Shown here: positions 37,076 to 45,993 of the stretch, one piece after another
How positions within the stretch are numbered: the stretch's first letter is position 1
How the letters are laid out: the number at the start of each line of letters is the position of its first letter
From: Streptomyces sp. SID12488
GTDB taxonomy: Bacteria > Actinomycetota > Actinomycetes > Streptomycetales > Streptomycetaceae
Length of the DNA stretch: 64,000 nt
Assembly: GCF_010548275.1 (NCBI RefSeq)
Contig: NZ_JAAGLT010000003.1
Coordinates: forward strand, 372,001 to 436,000
Direction of reading: 5' to 3'
The notes under the pieces: model-generated
The model's input: only the letters and a program-made list of their open reading frames with translations
Database searches by the model: none
Told to the model about the DNA's origin: nothing
Made by a program: the position numbers and the translations under genes

Positions 37076-37384
37076 CCGCGCAGTGGATCAGGCACGAACC
37101 GCTCAGACTGTGACGGAGGCCACAATTCCGGAGATGAGGTTTACGCGCGAAGTTGTCGAAGGTGTGAAGAATCTTGGCAGGTCCATCCTCGAAAGGTGCA
37201 TCCGCTTCGGTAGGGGCGCCCCGCCAACTACCCTCCCGGGCACCCGACTTGTGGCATATTCGCCTTACTCTCCGTCGATCAAGCTCCACCTTCCGTTAGT
37301 TGATCTAGAAGATTCGCTGTTGAGCGGGCCATGCCGTGGATAAGGTGCTGATGCAAGAGGACGTCACAGGGGCGATCTGAGGCG
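37076..37384. other. Lower-GC gene-free stretch before the Tad locus
   Basis: About 310 bases with visibly lower GC, several TTA triplets and no frame with family resemblance, containing TTGATCTAGAAG near 37300. It marks the boundary between the toxin/immunity island and the pilus locus and should contain the promoter of the next gene. Confidence 0.4.
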
Positions 37385-38323
37385 GTGGCCGACCACCCCG
37401 CCGCAGTGAACGGGGTGGTGTGCAGCGTGCCGACCGCGATAGCCGTCACCAGTTCCGACCTGGTGCTCCCACCGCATGACCGGCAGACCCCGCCCGCCGC
37501 CGTCCCGTCCCTCGACACCCTCGACGGCGCCCTCATGGGCATGCACACCCTCGTCGAGCAGCACGGGTACGTCATCGCTCTCTACCCGGCGTCCACGGAC
37601 CCGGCCGTCACCCGGCGGCTGCACACCGTGCGTTCCGTCCTGGAGAGCGACCGTATCGCGCTGCTCGCCGTCGATCTGCCGCCCCTCGGAGTCGCCCTGC
37701 TCGCCCAGCAGTTGAGGCAGCTCTCCATGTGCGACTTCAGCCCGGGGGTGCTGGCCTCCTCCGCCCGGCTGCTCGCCCACTACATCTACGCAGGCGCCCA
37801 CCTCGGCTCCGTCGCCAAGCTCGACCGGGTGCCCGTCTCCCTCAAGTCGCACGCCAAGTCCTGGGTACCGGGCGCGCAGTTCGCCGTACTGGCCAATCCA
37901 CGAGCCCAGCTCGTACGGGTCGGCCAGGAGGAGTTGACCGGCCCCGAGTTCGGCACGCGACTGCTCGTCGCGCAGGGGCAGCCGCCCTCCGACTGGGTCA
38001 CCTCGACCCTCGCACCCGCCTGGCGCGTGCAGGGCGTCGCGCCGGTTCCACTGCCCGCGGAGTCCGCGCGCTGGTGGGGGACCGGGAAGATCGTCGAGTT
38101 CGCGGCTGGGCTGCACGACGTCTCCGTGCTCTACCAACTGGTCTCCTCCGTACGCCGCGAGGAGTGCCACTGGTGCGGCCTCGAACTCATCGGCGACCGC
38201 TGCGGATTCTGCGCCGCCCCACTCGTATCGCCTTCGGAGCTTCCCGTGGCCCTCGGGCGGGCAGGAACCCCGGCAGGAGCATCAGGAACACCAGTACGAG
38301 CACTGCCCCGAGGTACGACGTAG
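37385..38323 (+). CDS. Conserved protein with C-terminal zinc ribbon, upstream of the Tad locus
   Basis: A 312-residue cytoplasmic protein starting at GTG 37385. The main part (LAVDLPPLGVALLAQQLRQL, FAVLANPRAQLVRVGQEELT) has no domain I know. The C-terminus has a four-cysteine zinc ribbon, CHWCGLELIGDRCGFC, followed by a Pro/Ala-rich tail. Its position 57 bases before the CpaB gene suggests a Tad-locus accessory or regulator; no experimental role is known to me. Confidence 0.75.
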   Translation: MADHPAAVNGVVCSVPTAIAVTSSDLVLPPHDRQTPPAAVPSLDTLDGALMGMHTLVEQHGYVIALYPASTDPAVTRRLHTVRSVLESDRIALLAVDLPPLGVALLAQQLRQLSMCDFSPGVLASSARLLAHYIYAGAHLGSVAKLDRVPVSLKSHAKSWVPGAQFAVLANPRAQLVRVGQEELTGPEFGTRLLVAQGQPPSDWVTSTLAPAWRVQGVAPVPLPAESARWWGTGKIVEFAAGLHDVSVLYQLVSSVRREECHWCGLELIGDRCGFCAAPLVSPSELPVALGRAGTPAGASGTPVRALPRGTT

Positions 38324-38380
38324 ACGTAAGAGATGTAGAAGACGTGTCCGTCCCCACCCCCGATCGAGGTTGTCCGCGTC

Positions 38381-39100
38381 ATGAACTCACGCCAGCGCCG
38401 CGGCGTCATCCTGCTGGTCCTCTCGATCCTGTGCGCCATCGGCGCCTTCGTCGGAGTGCTCTCGGTGATCCGCGACGTGAACTCCAAGGTCGGCCCAGAG
38501 GTGACGGCGTACCGCCTCAAGAGCGACATCGCGCCCTACAAGGAGCTCACGGCCGACCAGTTCGAGAAGATCTCCATGCCGAAGCGGTGGTTGTCGGAGA
38601 CGGCTGTCACGCGCGTCTCCCAGATCCGCGGCAAGGTCGCGGTGACCCGGTTGGAGAAGGGCTCCCTGCTGCAGAGCGACATGATCGTCGACCGGCCCGA
38701 ACTGGCCGCCGGTGAGCAGGAGATCGCGATCCTGATCGACGCGTCGACCGGTGTGGCCGGAAAGATCAACCCGGGGTCGCTCGTCAACATCTACGCCACC
38801 TTCGAGTCCAAGGACAGCGACAAGGGCGTCGACGAGGCAAAACTGCTCGTCACGAACGTGCGCGTCATCGACGTCGGCAAACTCACCGCCCTGGAAACGG
38901 GGCAGTCGAGCAGCGAACGCCAGCGTACGGCGACGGAGGCCGTCCCGATCACCTTCGCGCTCAAGACGGCGGACGCCCAACGCGTCGCGTACGCCGAGTC
39001 GTTCGCCGAACACGTCCGCCTGTCCCTGGTCGCGGGCGGCGAGCTGACGGCCGTCCCCGATGCCGCCGACCGTACGTACACCCTCAACAAGGACAAGTAG
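38381..39100 (+). CDS. Flp pilus assembly protein CpaB/RcpC
   Basis: A 239-residue protein with one N-terminal membrane helix (GVILLVLSILCAIGAFVGVL) and a SAF/RcpC region (KSDIAPYKELTADQFEKISM, IRGKVAVTRLEKGSLLQSDM, GKINPGSLVNIYATFES). CpaB/RcpC proteins lie outside the membrane and help channel the Tad pilus. First structural gene of the Tad locus. Confidence 0.85.
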   Translation: MNSRQRRGVILLVLSILCAIGAFVGVLSVIRDVNSKVGPEVTAYRLKSDIAPYKELTADQFEKISMPKRWLSETAVTRVSQIRGKVAVTRLEKGSLLQSDMIVDRPELAAGEQEIAILIDASTGVAGKINPGSLVNIYATFESKDSDKGVDEAKLLVTNVRVIDVGKLTALETGQSSSERQRTATEAVPITFALKTADAQRVAYAESFAEHVRLSLVAGGELTAVPDAADRTYTLNKDK

Positions 39101-39201
39101 GAGGCGGGCATGAGGTCCGTACGTACGAAGCCGCAGCCCCAGGGATGCTCCCGGCCCCAGCGACGGTCGCAGCCGCAGGCGTGCCTTCCGAGGGCGCGCC
39201 G

Positions 39202-40830
39202 ATGACCATCCGCGTCCTCGCCGCCACCGCCGACATCGAGTCCGCCCGCGCCCTGAGCACCCTCCTCAGCCGGCTCCCCGACGCCGAACCCGCCCCGCCC
39301 GTCGCCGACTCGACCGCGCTGCTCGACACCCTGGCCCGGCTGGCCGCCGAGTCCCTCGACGAGCTGCCGGAAGTCGTCCTCGTGCACGAGCGGATAGGGC
39401 CCGTCCCGGCCCTCGACCTCGTACGCGACCTCGTGATGCGCTTCCCGGCCGTCGGCGTCGTCCTCATCACCGCCGACCCCAGCACCGGCGTCCTCACCGC
39501 CGCCATGGACTCCGGCGCCCGCGGCATCGTCCAACTGCCTCTGGGCTACGAGGCCTTGGCGGAGCGCGTGACGGCCGCAGCGGCCTGGTCGTCGGGCATG
39601 CGGCGCCATCTCGGCAGCACGGCACCGGAGTTGTTCGCGGGACCGGGCGGTACGGTCGTCACCGTGACCGGCGCCAAGGGCGGCGTCGGCGCCACTGTCA
39701 CGGCCGTCCAACTCGCCCTCGCCGCACGGGCGTCGGGCCACACCGTCGCCCTCCTCGACCTGGACCTCCAGTCGGGGGACGTGGCCTCCTACCTGGACGT
39801 CCAGTTCCGCAGGTCGATCGCCGACCTGGCCGCCATCACGGACATCAACTCGCGCGTTCTCCAGGACGCCGTCTTCGTCCACGACTCCGGCGTCGGCCTG
39901 CTCCTCGCCCCCGCCGAGGGCGAACGCGGCGAGGAGGTCACCGACAGGGTCGCACGCCAGGTCGTCGCCGCCCTGCGCTCCCGCCACGACGTCGTCATCG
40001 TCGACTGCGGCGCCCGGATGGACTCTGCCACGGCCGCCGCCGTCGAGATGGCCGACCACGCCCTGCTCCTCGTCACCCCGGACGTCGTCGCCGTACGCGC
40101 CGCCAAACGCATGGTCCGCCTCTGGGACCGTCTCCAGATCCGCAAGGCCGAGGAGACCCTGACCGTCGTCAACAGGCAGTCCAAGGGTACGGAGATCCAG
40201 CCCTCGTTGGTCGAGAAGGTCACCGGCACCAAGGTCGCCCGCGCGACGATTCCCGCCGCGTTCAAGGAACTTCAGGGCGTTGTGGACGCCGGACGGCTCC
40301 AGGACCTGGACGCCCGGTCGACGGTCAAGCAGGCCCTCTGGTCGCTGGCGGGGGAGTTGGGGCTGGTCGTCGTCCAGGAAGGGGGCGGCGGCAAGCGACG
40401 TAAGTCGTCATCGTCGTCGGACCGGGGCACAACGGGCCTGCGCCGCCGCGGAGAACGCGGCGACCGAGGTGCCGTGACCCTCGAATTCGCTGGCATGTTC
40501 CCGCTGTTGCTCGTCGTGATGAGCATCCTGTGGCAGTGCGTGCTGTACGGCTACACGTACTCGTTGGCCGGCAACGCGGCGGACGAGGCGGCTCGCGCGG
40601 CCACCGCCGCCTACGCCCTCGACCCCGGCGGATACGCGGGAGCCTGCGAGAGCGCGGGCGGCGAGCACCTCCCCGGCGCCTGGAATGGCGCCGCTATCAA
40701 CTGTGGTCCCGACGGCGAGATCATGAAGGCCACTGTCCGCGCCCAAGTACCGCTGTTCTTCCCGGGGTTCGACGTCAACTGGACGGTGAACGGCGAGGCG
40801 GGGGCGGCGCTGGAGGGGGACGAGAACTGA
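39202..40830 (+). CDS. CpaE/TadZ-like ATPase fused to a C-terminal TadE pseudopilin-like domain
   Basis: A 542-residue fusion. Residues 1-125 are a receiver-like domain lacking an obvious phosphoacceptor, residues about 145-390 a MinD/ParA-type ATPase with the deviant P-loop TGAKGGVGATVTAVQ (Ala in place of the last Lys, as in CpaE/TadZ) and VIVDCGARMDSAT. After a basic Ser-rich linker, residues about 425-542 start with the TadE motif RGAVTLEFAGMFPLLLVVM and a single transmembrane helix. ATG 39202 follows GAGGG. TadZ normally localises the pilus machine in the cytoplasm while TadE is a separate pseudopilin, so joining them is unusual. It may also reflect a lost stop. Confidence 0.8.
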   Translation: MTIRVLAATADIESARALSTLLSRLPDAEPAPPVADSTALLDTLARLAAESLDELPEVVLVHERIGPVPALDLVRDLVMRFPAVGVVLITADPSTGVLTAAMDSGARGIVQLPLGYEALAERVTAAAAWSSGMRRHLGSTAPELFAGPGGTVVTVTGAKGGVGATVTAVQLALAARASGHTVALLDLDLQSGDVASYLDVQFRRSIADLAAITDINSRVLQDAVFVHDSGVGLLLAPAEGERGEEVTDRVARQVVAALRSRHDVVIVDCGARMDSATAAAVEMADHALLLVTPDVVAVRAAKRMVRLWDRLQIRKAEETLTVVNRQSKGTEIQPSLVEKVTGTKVARATIPAAFKELQGVVDAGRLQDLDARSTVKQALWSLAGELGLVVVQEGGGGKRRKSSSSSDRGTTGLRRRGERGDRGAVTLEFAGMFPLLLVVMSILWQCVLYGYTYSLAGNAADEAARAATAAYALDPGGYAGACESAGGEHLPGAWNGAAINCGPDGEIMKATVRAQVPLFFPGFDVNWTVNGEAGAALEGDEN

Positions 40831-41225
40831 TGAGGACATGGCGCCGGCGCCTCCGGGGCCGACTTGCGAACCGCCTCCGGGACGAGAGGGACCGGGGTTC
40901 CTCCATCCTGGAGTTCACCGGTTTCCTCCCGATCCTCATCATCATCGGCCTGGCCTGCATCCAGCTCGGCCTGATCGGCTACGGCATCAACCAGGCCGGT
41001 ACGGGAGCCCGCGCGGCGGCCCGGGCGACCACCCTCGGTGGCGACGGGCCGGCGGCGGGCATCGCCTCCGTCAGCGGCTGGCTCAACCCCCAGGTGGACG
41101 CGCCGCTGGGCGCGGGCGAGACGAGCACCGCGACCGTGACCGTCACCGTCCCCGCGATCATCCCGATCTTCGACTCCTGGCCCGTGACGCGCAAAGTCAC
41201 GATGCCCAACGACGAAGACGACTGA
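40830..41225 (+). CDS. TadE-like pseudopilin
   Basis: A 131-residue TadE-type protein: basic N-terminus, then RGSSILEFTGFLPILIIIGL with the Glu typical of TadE after the processing Gly, one membrane helix, and a small extracellular domain. Its ATG overlaps the stop of the fusion gene (TGATG), so the two TadE domains are produced together and may form a heteromer. Confidence 0.85.
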   Translation: MRTWRRRLRGRLANRLRDERDRGSSILEFTGFLPILIIIGLACIQLGLIGYGINQAGTGARAAARATTLGGDGPAAGIASVSGWLNPQVDAPLGAGETSTATVTVTVPAIIPIFDSWPVTRKVTMPNDEDD

Positions 41226-41242
41226 CCCACTGACCAGGTGCG

Positions 41243-41279
41243 CTGACCGACCGAACAAGTTCACTGACCGACCGATCAA
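41243..41279. repeat. Short direct repeats before the pilus ATPase gene
   Basis: CTGACCGACCGAACAA (41243-41258) and CTGACCGACCGATCAA (41264-41279) are imperfect direct repeats 21 bases apart in the 89-base gap between tadE and tadA. They are two helical turns apart, compatible with a binding site, but may be slippage products. Confidence 0.5.
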
Positions 41280-41314
41280 CGCAAGCCGACTGGAGAGGAG
41301 TTGAGACAGAGACC

Positions 41315-42661
41315 ATGAGCCTGCGCTCCCGCATAGCCTCCGCCGACGACAACGGCAACGGAGCCGCGCGTGAGGACGGCCACCTCGTCGCCGTCTACCG
41401 TGCCAAGCTCCTCGAAGAGATCGACCTCGCGGAGATGTCCAGCCTCGCGGCAGCGGAACGCCGCGTCCGGCTGGAACGGGTCCTCGGCCACATCATCAGC
41501 CGCGAGGGACCGGTTCTCTCCTCCGCCGAACGCTCCCAGCTCATCCGGCGAGTGGTCGACGAAGCCCTCGGCCTGGGCGTTCTCGAACCGCTCCTCGCCG
41601 ACGCGTCGATCACCGAGATCATGGTCAACGGCCCCGACTCGATCTTCGTGGAACGAGCGGGCCGCGTCGAACAGCTCCCCATGCGCTTCGCGTCGAGCGA
41701 GCAGCTGATGCAGACCATCGAGCGGATCGTCTCCACGGTCAACAGGCGGGTGGACGAGTCGAATCCGATGGTCGACGCCCGTCTGCCCACCGGCGAACGC
41801 GTCAACGTCATCATCCCGCCGCTGTCCCTCACCGGCCCGACGCTCACGATCCGCCGCTTCCCCCGCGCCTACACCCTCCCGGAGTTGATCGGCCTCGGCT
41901 CGCTGGACGAGCAGATGCTGATGCTCCTCGCCGCGTTCGTCCGGGCCCGCTTCAACGTCATCGTCAGCGGCGGCACGGGCACCGGCAAGACGACGCTCCT
42001 CAACGCCCTGTCCGGCCTGGTCCCCTCCCACGAACGCATCATCACCATCGAGGACTCGGCCGAACTCCAGCTCCAGCAGGAGCATGTGATCCGCCTCGAA
42101 TCCCGCCCGCCGAACGTGGAGGGCAAGGGGCAGATCACCATCCGCGACCTGGTCCGCAACTCCCTGCGCATGCGCCCCGACCGCATCATCGTCGGTGAGG
42201 TCCGAGGCGGTGAGACCCTCGACATGCTCCAGGCGATGTCCACGGGCCACGACGGGTCCCTGGCCACCGTCCACGCCAACTCGGCGGAGGACGCGCTGAT
42301 GCGCCTGCAGACCCTGGGCTCGATGTCCGAAGTCATGATTCCCTTCGAGGCGTTGAAGGACCAGATCAACTCGGCGGTCGACGTGGTCGTCCAACTCGCC
42401 CGCCACGTCGACGGCACCCGTCGCATCGCGGAGATCGCCCTGCTGGTGTCCCACGGCCGCGAACAGTTCCGCATCGTGACCGTCTCCCGCTACGTCACCC
42501 GCCCGACCGGCCCCGACCGCGTCGCCCAGGGCTACTTCGAACACCTCCCGGTGCCGCGCCCGGTCGCCGAGAAGCTGTACCTGGCGAACGAATCGCTGCC
42601 CCCGGCGTTCGGAGTGGCCGAGGTGCTCGACGTACTGGACACAAGGCAGGCGATCGGATGA
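41315..42661 (+). CDS. tadA: TadA/CpaF family pilus-assembly ATPase
   Basis: A 448-residue secretion ATPase powering Flp pilus extension. Walker A is GGTGTGKT at residues 219-226; the Walker B region [20 protein letters not shown] and the His-box [15 protein letters not shown] are intact. ATG 41315 follows GAGAGGAG. Motor of the Tad machine, acting at the cytoplasmic face with the TadB/TadC platform encoded next. Confidence 0.93.
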   Translation: MSLRSRIASADDNGNGAAREDGHLVAVYRAKLLEEIDLAEMSSLAAAERRVRLERVLGHIISREGPVLSSAERSQLIRRVVDEALGLGVLEPLLADASITEIMVNGPDSIFVERAGRVEQLPMRFASSEQLMQTIERIVSTVNRRVDESNPMVDARLPTGERVNVIIPPLSLTGPTLTIRRFPRAYTLPELIGLGSLDEQMLMLLAAFVRARFNVIVSGGTGTGKTTLLNALSGLVPSHERIITIEDSAELQLQQEHVIRLESRPPNVEGKGQITIRDLVRNSLRMRPDRIIVGEVRGGETLDMLQAMSTGHDGSLATVHANSAEDALMRLQTLGSMSEVMIPFEALKDQINSAVDVVVQLARHVDGTRRIAEIALLVSHGREQFRIVTVSRYVTRPTGPDRVAQGYFEHLPVPRPVAEKLYLANESLPPAFGVAEVLDVLDTRQAIG

Positions 42662-42720
42662 ACACGCGGACGAGGACCGTCCCGAGGACCCGTACAACTG
42701 GGCGGAGCGAGCAGCCATGA
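42658..42720 (+). CDS. Possible 20-residue coupling ORF between tadA and tadB
   Basis: ATG 42658 overlaps the tadA stop (ATGA) and the frame ends in a TGA at 42718-42720 that overlaps the tadB ATG (ATGA at 42717). The peptide is basic ([20 protein letters not shown]). The precise fit at both ends suggests a translational bridge keeping ribosomes on the mRNA; whether the peptide itself does anything is unknown. It could also be coincidental. Confidence 0.4.
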   Translation: MNTRTRTVPRTRTTGRSEQP

Positions 42721-43658
42721 ACAACTCGGTCCCGCTGACGTTGGGCGCCACCATGCTGTGCTGCACGCTCGCCGTCGCGGGCGTGCACACGTACGCCGCC
42801 GGCCGCGCCCAGCGCCAGGCACTCGAAGACCGCCTCGCCGGGGGCGGCGCGCTGCACACCGCGGTCGGCCGCGTACGCCGGTTCGCGACCGTCGACCGCC
42901 GACTCCGCCGCACCCGCCTCGGCCGCGAGATCCACCTCCGCCTCTCGGCGACCGGACTGGACCTGACAGCGGGCGAGTTCTTCACGTACGTCGCGGCAGT
43001 CGGCGTCGCGCTGTGGCTGCTGGCAGCCGCCGTACTGGCCCCTTTCTTCGGCCCGATCGCCGCGCTGGTGACGGTCTGGGGCGCGGCGATCTTCCTCAAC
43101 TGGCAGCGCCAGAAACGTATCGAGGCGTTCATCAACCAACTCCCCGACGTGGCGCGTCTGCTGGCGAACGCCACGGCGGCCGGCCTCGCCCTGCGTACGT
43201 CACTGGCGATGGCGGCGGAGGAACTGGAGGCCCCGGCAGGTGAGGAACTTGCCCGGGTGGCCGACCAGTTGAGCCTCGGACGGTCGATCGACGACGCACT
43301 GGGAGAACTGGCGGAACGCCTCCCCTCCCGTGAACTGGTCGTACTCGTCACCACGTTGGTGTTGGCGAACAAGGCGGGCGGCTCGGTGGTCAGCTCGCTC
43401 CGCAACCTCACCCAGACCCTGGAGGACCGCAAGGAGACGCGCAGGGAGGTCCGCACGATGCTGTCGGAGGTCAACGCGACGGCCTTCACGGTCCCTTGCC
43501 TGGGCCTCGGCTCACTCCTCCTCGTCAACTCCTCGAACGAGGGCGCGTTGGAGAAGGTGACCGGCTCCCCCCTCGGCCAGGGCCTGATCCTCCTCTCCCT
43601 GGGCCTGTACACGGTCGGCTTCTTCGTCATCCGCCGCCTGGGCAAGATCGAAGTCTGA
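42717..43658 (+). CDS. tadB: TadB pilus platform membrane protein
   Basis: A 313-residue type II secretion F-domain protein. It has two N-terminal and two C-terminal membrane segments around a cytoplasmic helical domain (ARLLANATAAGLALRTSLAM, LTQTLEDRKETRREVRTMLS). Coupled to tadA by overlapping stop/start codons via the small bridging ORF. It forms the inner-membrane platform with TadC. Confidence 0.9.
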   Translation: MNNSVPLTLGATMLCCTLAVAGVHTYAAGRAQRQALEDRLAGGGALHTAVGRVRRFATVDRRLRRTRLGREIHLRLSATGLDLTAGEFFTYVAAVGVALWLLAAAVLAPFFGPIAALVTVWGAAIFLNWQRQKRIEAFINQLPDVARLLANATAAGLALRTSLAMAAEELEAPAGEELARVADQLSLGRSIDDALGELAERLPSRELVVLVTTLVLANKAGGSVVSSLRNLTQTLEDRKETRREVRTMLSEVNATAFTVPCLGLGSLLLVNSSNEGALEKVTGSPLGQGLILLSLGLYTVGFFVIRRLGKIEV

Positions 43659-43675
43659 GGGGAGTGAGTGATCCG

Positions 43676-44566
43676 ATGCTGCCACTGCTACTTGCCTTGG
43701 TGATGGCGATCGCCGTCGCGGGCGCCCTGCTGGGCATCCGCATGATCCGGGCCGACGCCAAACTCCCCTCCGACCTGCTCCTCGCCCTGGAGGTGGGCGG
43801 TACCCGGGTCTCGAAGGCAGACTCGGCGGTGGACCGCATGGGCATGCGCTTCGCGCCCCTCGTCCTACGCCTGATGGGCCCTCGCCGGGTCGACGCGAAA
43901 CGCCTGCGCATCGACATGGCGGGCAACCCCGGCGGCCTGACCATCACCCGCTACGCGGCCCGCCGAGCGGTCTACCTCACCTTCGGCGTCCTCCTCGGCC
44001 TGATCTTCCTCACCAACGGCCAACTGGTCCTCGCGGTCATTACGTTCGCGTTCGGAGTGACGGCCGCGGACGCGGCGATCTGGCAGGCGGTACGGGAACG
44101 CAAGGACGTCATCGACCGCACACTCCCCGACTTCCTGGACGTCCTCGCGGTCGTGGTCTCGGCGGGCCTGGGCTTTCGCCAGGCCCTGGACCGGGTGGCG
44201 GAGAAGTACGAGGGCCCCTGGGCGGACGAACTCCGCATCACACTCCGACAGATGGACCTGGGCGTCAGCCGCCGCCAGGCCTTCGACCAGCTCCGCAAGC
44301 GCAACTCCAGTGAGCAGGTGGCCCAGTTCGTCTCGGCGCTCCAGCAGGGCGAGGAACTCGGCTCCCCGATCGCCGAGACCCTGATCCAGATCGCCGCCGA
44401 CATGCGCCGCACCGACGCCCAGGAATCCCGCCGCCGCGCAGCGAAGACGATCCCCAAGGCAACCCTCGTAACCCTGGTGTTCATGCTCCCGGCAACCATG
44501 ATCCTCATCGCGACAGGCATGTTCCTCGGCTCGGGTGCGAACTTCGGCTCGATTCTGGGACGTTGA
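43676..44566 (+). CDS. tadC: TadC pilus platform membrane protein
   Basis: A 296-residue T2SSF-domain protein paired with TadB. The cytoplasmic F domain is clear (PDFLDVLAVVVSAGLGFRQA, RRQAFDQLRKRNSSEQVAQF, QESRRRAAKTIPKATLV), flanked by membrane segments. ATG 43676 is twelve bases after GGGGAG; GTG 43664 in the same frame is an alternative. Its stop overlaps a TTG of the histidine kinase gene by one codon. Confidence 0.9.
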   Translation: MLPLLLALVMAIAVAGALLGIRMIRADAKLPSDLLLALEVGGTRVSKADSAVDRMGMRFAPLVLRLMGPRRVDAKRLRIDMAGNPGGLTITRYAARRAVYLTFGVLLGLIFLTNGQLVLAVITFAFGVTAADAAIWQAVRERKDVIDRTLPDFLDVLAVVVSAGLGFRQALDRVAEKYEGPWADELRITLRQMDLGVSRRQAFDQLRKRNSSEQVAQFVSALQQGEELGSPIAETLIQIAADMRRTDAQESRRRAAKTIPKATLVTLVFMLPATMILIATGMFLGSGANFGSILGR

Positions 44567-44577
44567 GGGCGGACGGG

Positions 44578-45993
44578 GTGACGAAGGTGATGAGAGCCGT
44601 GAAGGCAAGACGCAGCGAAAGCAGCGGCCGAGGACGGATCAGAGGCCGGATCCGGGTCCGGCTCCGGAACCGGGGCTACGACCCGACCGCCGGCTACCTG
44701 GCCGACGACGCCCCGGCCCCCGCCACCATCCGTCTCCAGCTGAACGCCCTGCAGGCTTTGTGCCGCCAGACGTTCGCGGTGCGCATGACGATGATCGCCC
44801 TCGGTGCCCCCTTCGCCATGACCAACACGGTGGAAGGCCCCCCGCGTTACACGGTCCTCGTGGCGGCCGTGCTTGGCATCGTGGCCTCGTACGCCATGTA
44901 CCGGGACTGGGACCGCCTGGCCCCCCGCCTCCTCGCCCACCCCGCCCTGATGGCGGCGGACCTGACGCTCGCGGCGATACTCCTGCTCACCGCGTCACCC
45001 GCCTCCCCTCTCGCCTACGCCACGGCGTGCACCCCCCTCCTCGCAGGCCTCCTCTACGGCTGGCGAGGCTCGGGCGTCTTCACGGGCCTGCAACTCGTGG
45101 TACTCCTCACGGTCTACCGAGCCTGGGAAGCGCGCCCGGGAACAGGCACCAGCACTCTCCTCATAGCGGGCTTCTGTATCGGCGCCGGCATCATCGGTGT
45201 CACCTTGCGCAACCTGATGTTCCGCTTCGGTACGGCGAGCGAGGCACTCGCGGAGGCGAACTCCCGTCTGGCGGTCGCGGAGGCGGTGGAGTCCGAACGG
45301 GCGCGCCTGGCAAGGGAGATGCACGATTCGGTCACCAAGACCCTGTACGGCCTGTCGTTGGCGGCAGAGGCCCTCGCGGCATCGGCGAACGGCGGTACTG
45401 CGAACCCGGACCCGGACCCGGAATCGGTACGGCGCCACGCGGCGCTGGTGGCCTCGGCGGCCCGCCGAGCGGCAGCGGAGTCCCGCGACCTCCTCACCGA
45501 CCTGCGCCACCACACGGACCTGACGGCACCGGACGTAGATCTGGTCGCCGAATTGGCGCAGAAGGCGGCGGAGTTCGAGCAGAGCACGAGAATCCGTACG
45601 CGTCTGAAGACGCCCATAGGAAGGCTCGACGCCCTCCCGCACCGGACGGCACACCACCTTCTGGCGATCGTGTCGGAAGCCCTGGAGAACACGCGCAGGC
45701 ACGCGGACGCGACGAGCGTGACGCTGGAGGCGGAACCCTCCGGGGACGGCCTGATGCTCCGCATCACAGACGACGGAGTAGGCCTCCCCGCCCCACTGAA
45801 CCTCGAAGCGACCACCAGAACAGGCCACTTCGGAATGCTGGGCATGGTGGAACGGGCGAGGTCGCTGGGTGCGGTGATTCACCTGGGCCGACTGGAGGAA
45901 GGGGGCGCAGAGATCCGAGTCGACGTGAGGTCACCCGGACTCGACTACGTGCCCCGGCCCCGGAAGGAGGTCGTATCGCATGCCCGGAGATGA
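44578..45993 (+). CDS. Membrane sensor histidine kinase (HisKA_3, LuxR-system type)
   Basis: A 471-residue sensor. Several membrane helices occupy residues about 65-210 (PALMAADLTLAAILLLTASP, LLIAGFCIGAGIIGVTL) with no large extracellular domain. The phosphoacceptor is His249 in REMHDSVTKTLYGL; the ATPase domain has ENTRRHADATSVTL and DDGVGLPAPL. GTG 44578 follows GAGGGCGGACGGG. It lies inside the Tad locus directly upstream of its response regulator, so it likely controls pilus expression. Confidence 0.88.
   Translation: MTKVMRAVKARRSESSGRGRIRGRIRVRLRNRGYDPTAGYLADDAPAPATIRLQLNALQALCRQTFAVRMTMIALGAPFAMTNTVEGPPRYTVLVAAVLGIVASYAMYRDWDRLAPRLLAHPALMAADLTLAAILLLTASPASPLAYATACTPLLAGLLYGWRGSGVFTGLQLVVLLTVYRAWEARPGTGTSTLLIAGFCIGAGIIGVTLRNLMFRFGTASEALAEANSRLAVAEAVESERARLAREMHDSVTKTLYGLSLAAEALAASANGGTANPDPDPESVRRHAALVASAARRAAAESRDLLTDLRHHTDLTAPDVDLVAELAQKAAEFEQSTRIRTRLKTPIGRLDALPHRTAHHLLAIVSEALENTRRHADATSVTLEAEPSGDGLMLRITDDGVGLPAPLNLEATTRTGHFGMLGMVERARSLGAVIHLGRLEEGGAEIRVDVRSPGLDYVPRPRKEVVSHARR

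Noticed and set aside
37083..37343. 86-codon plus-strand frame between the membrane protein and the Tad-locus gene
   Set aside because: No ribosome site, no family pattern, atypical codon use; treated as non-coding.
41276..43645. A 789-codon minus-strand frame opposite tadA/tadB
   Set aside because: Antisense to conserved pilus genes with exact family motifs; translation is Arg/Ala/Gly-rich without signatures.
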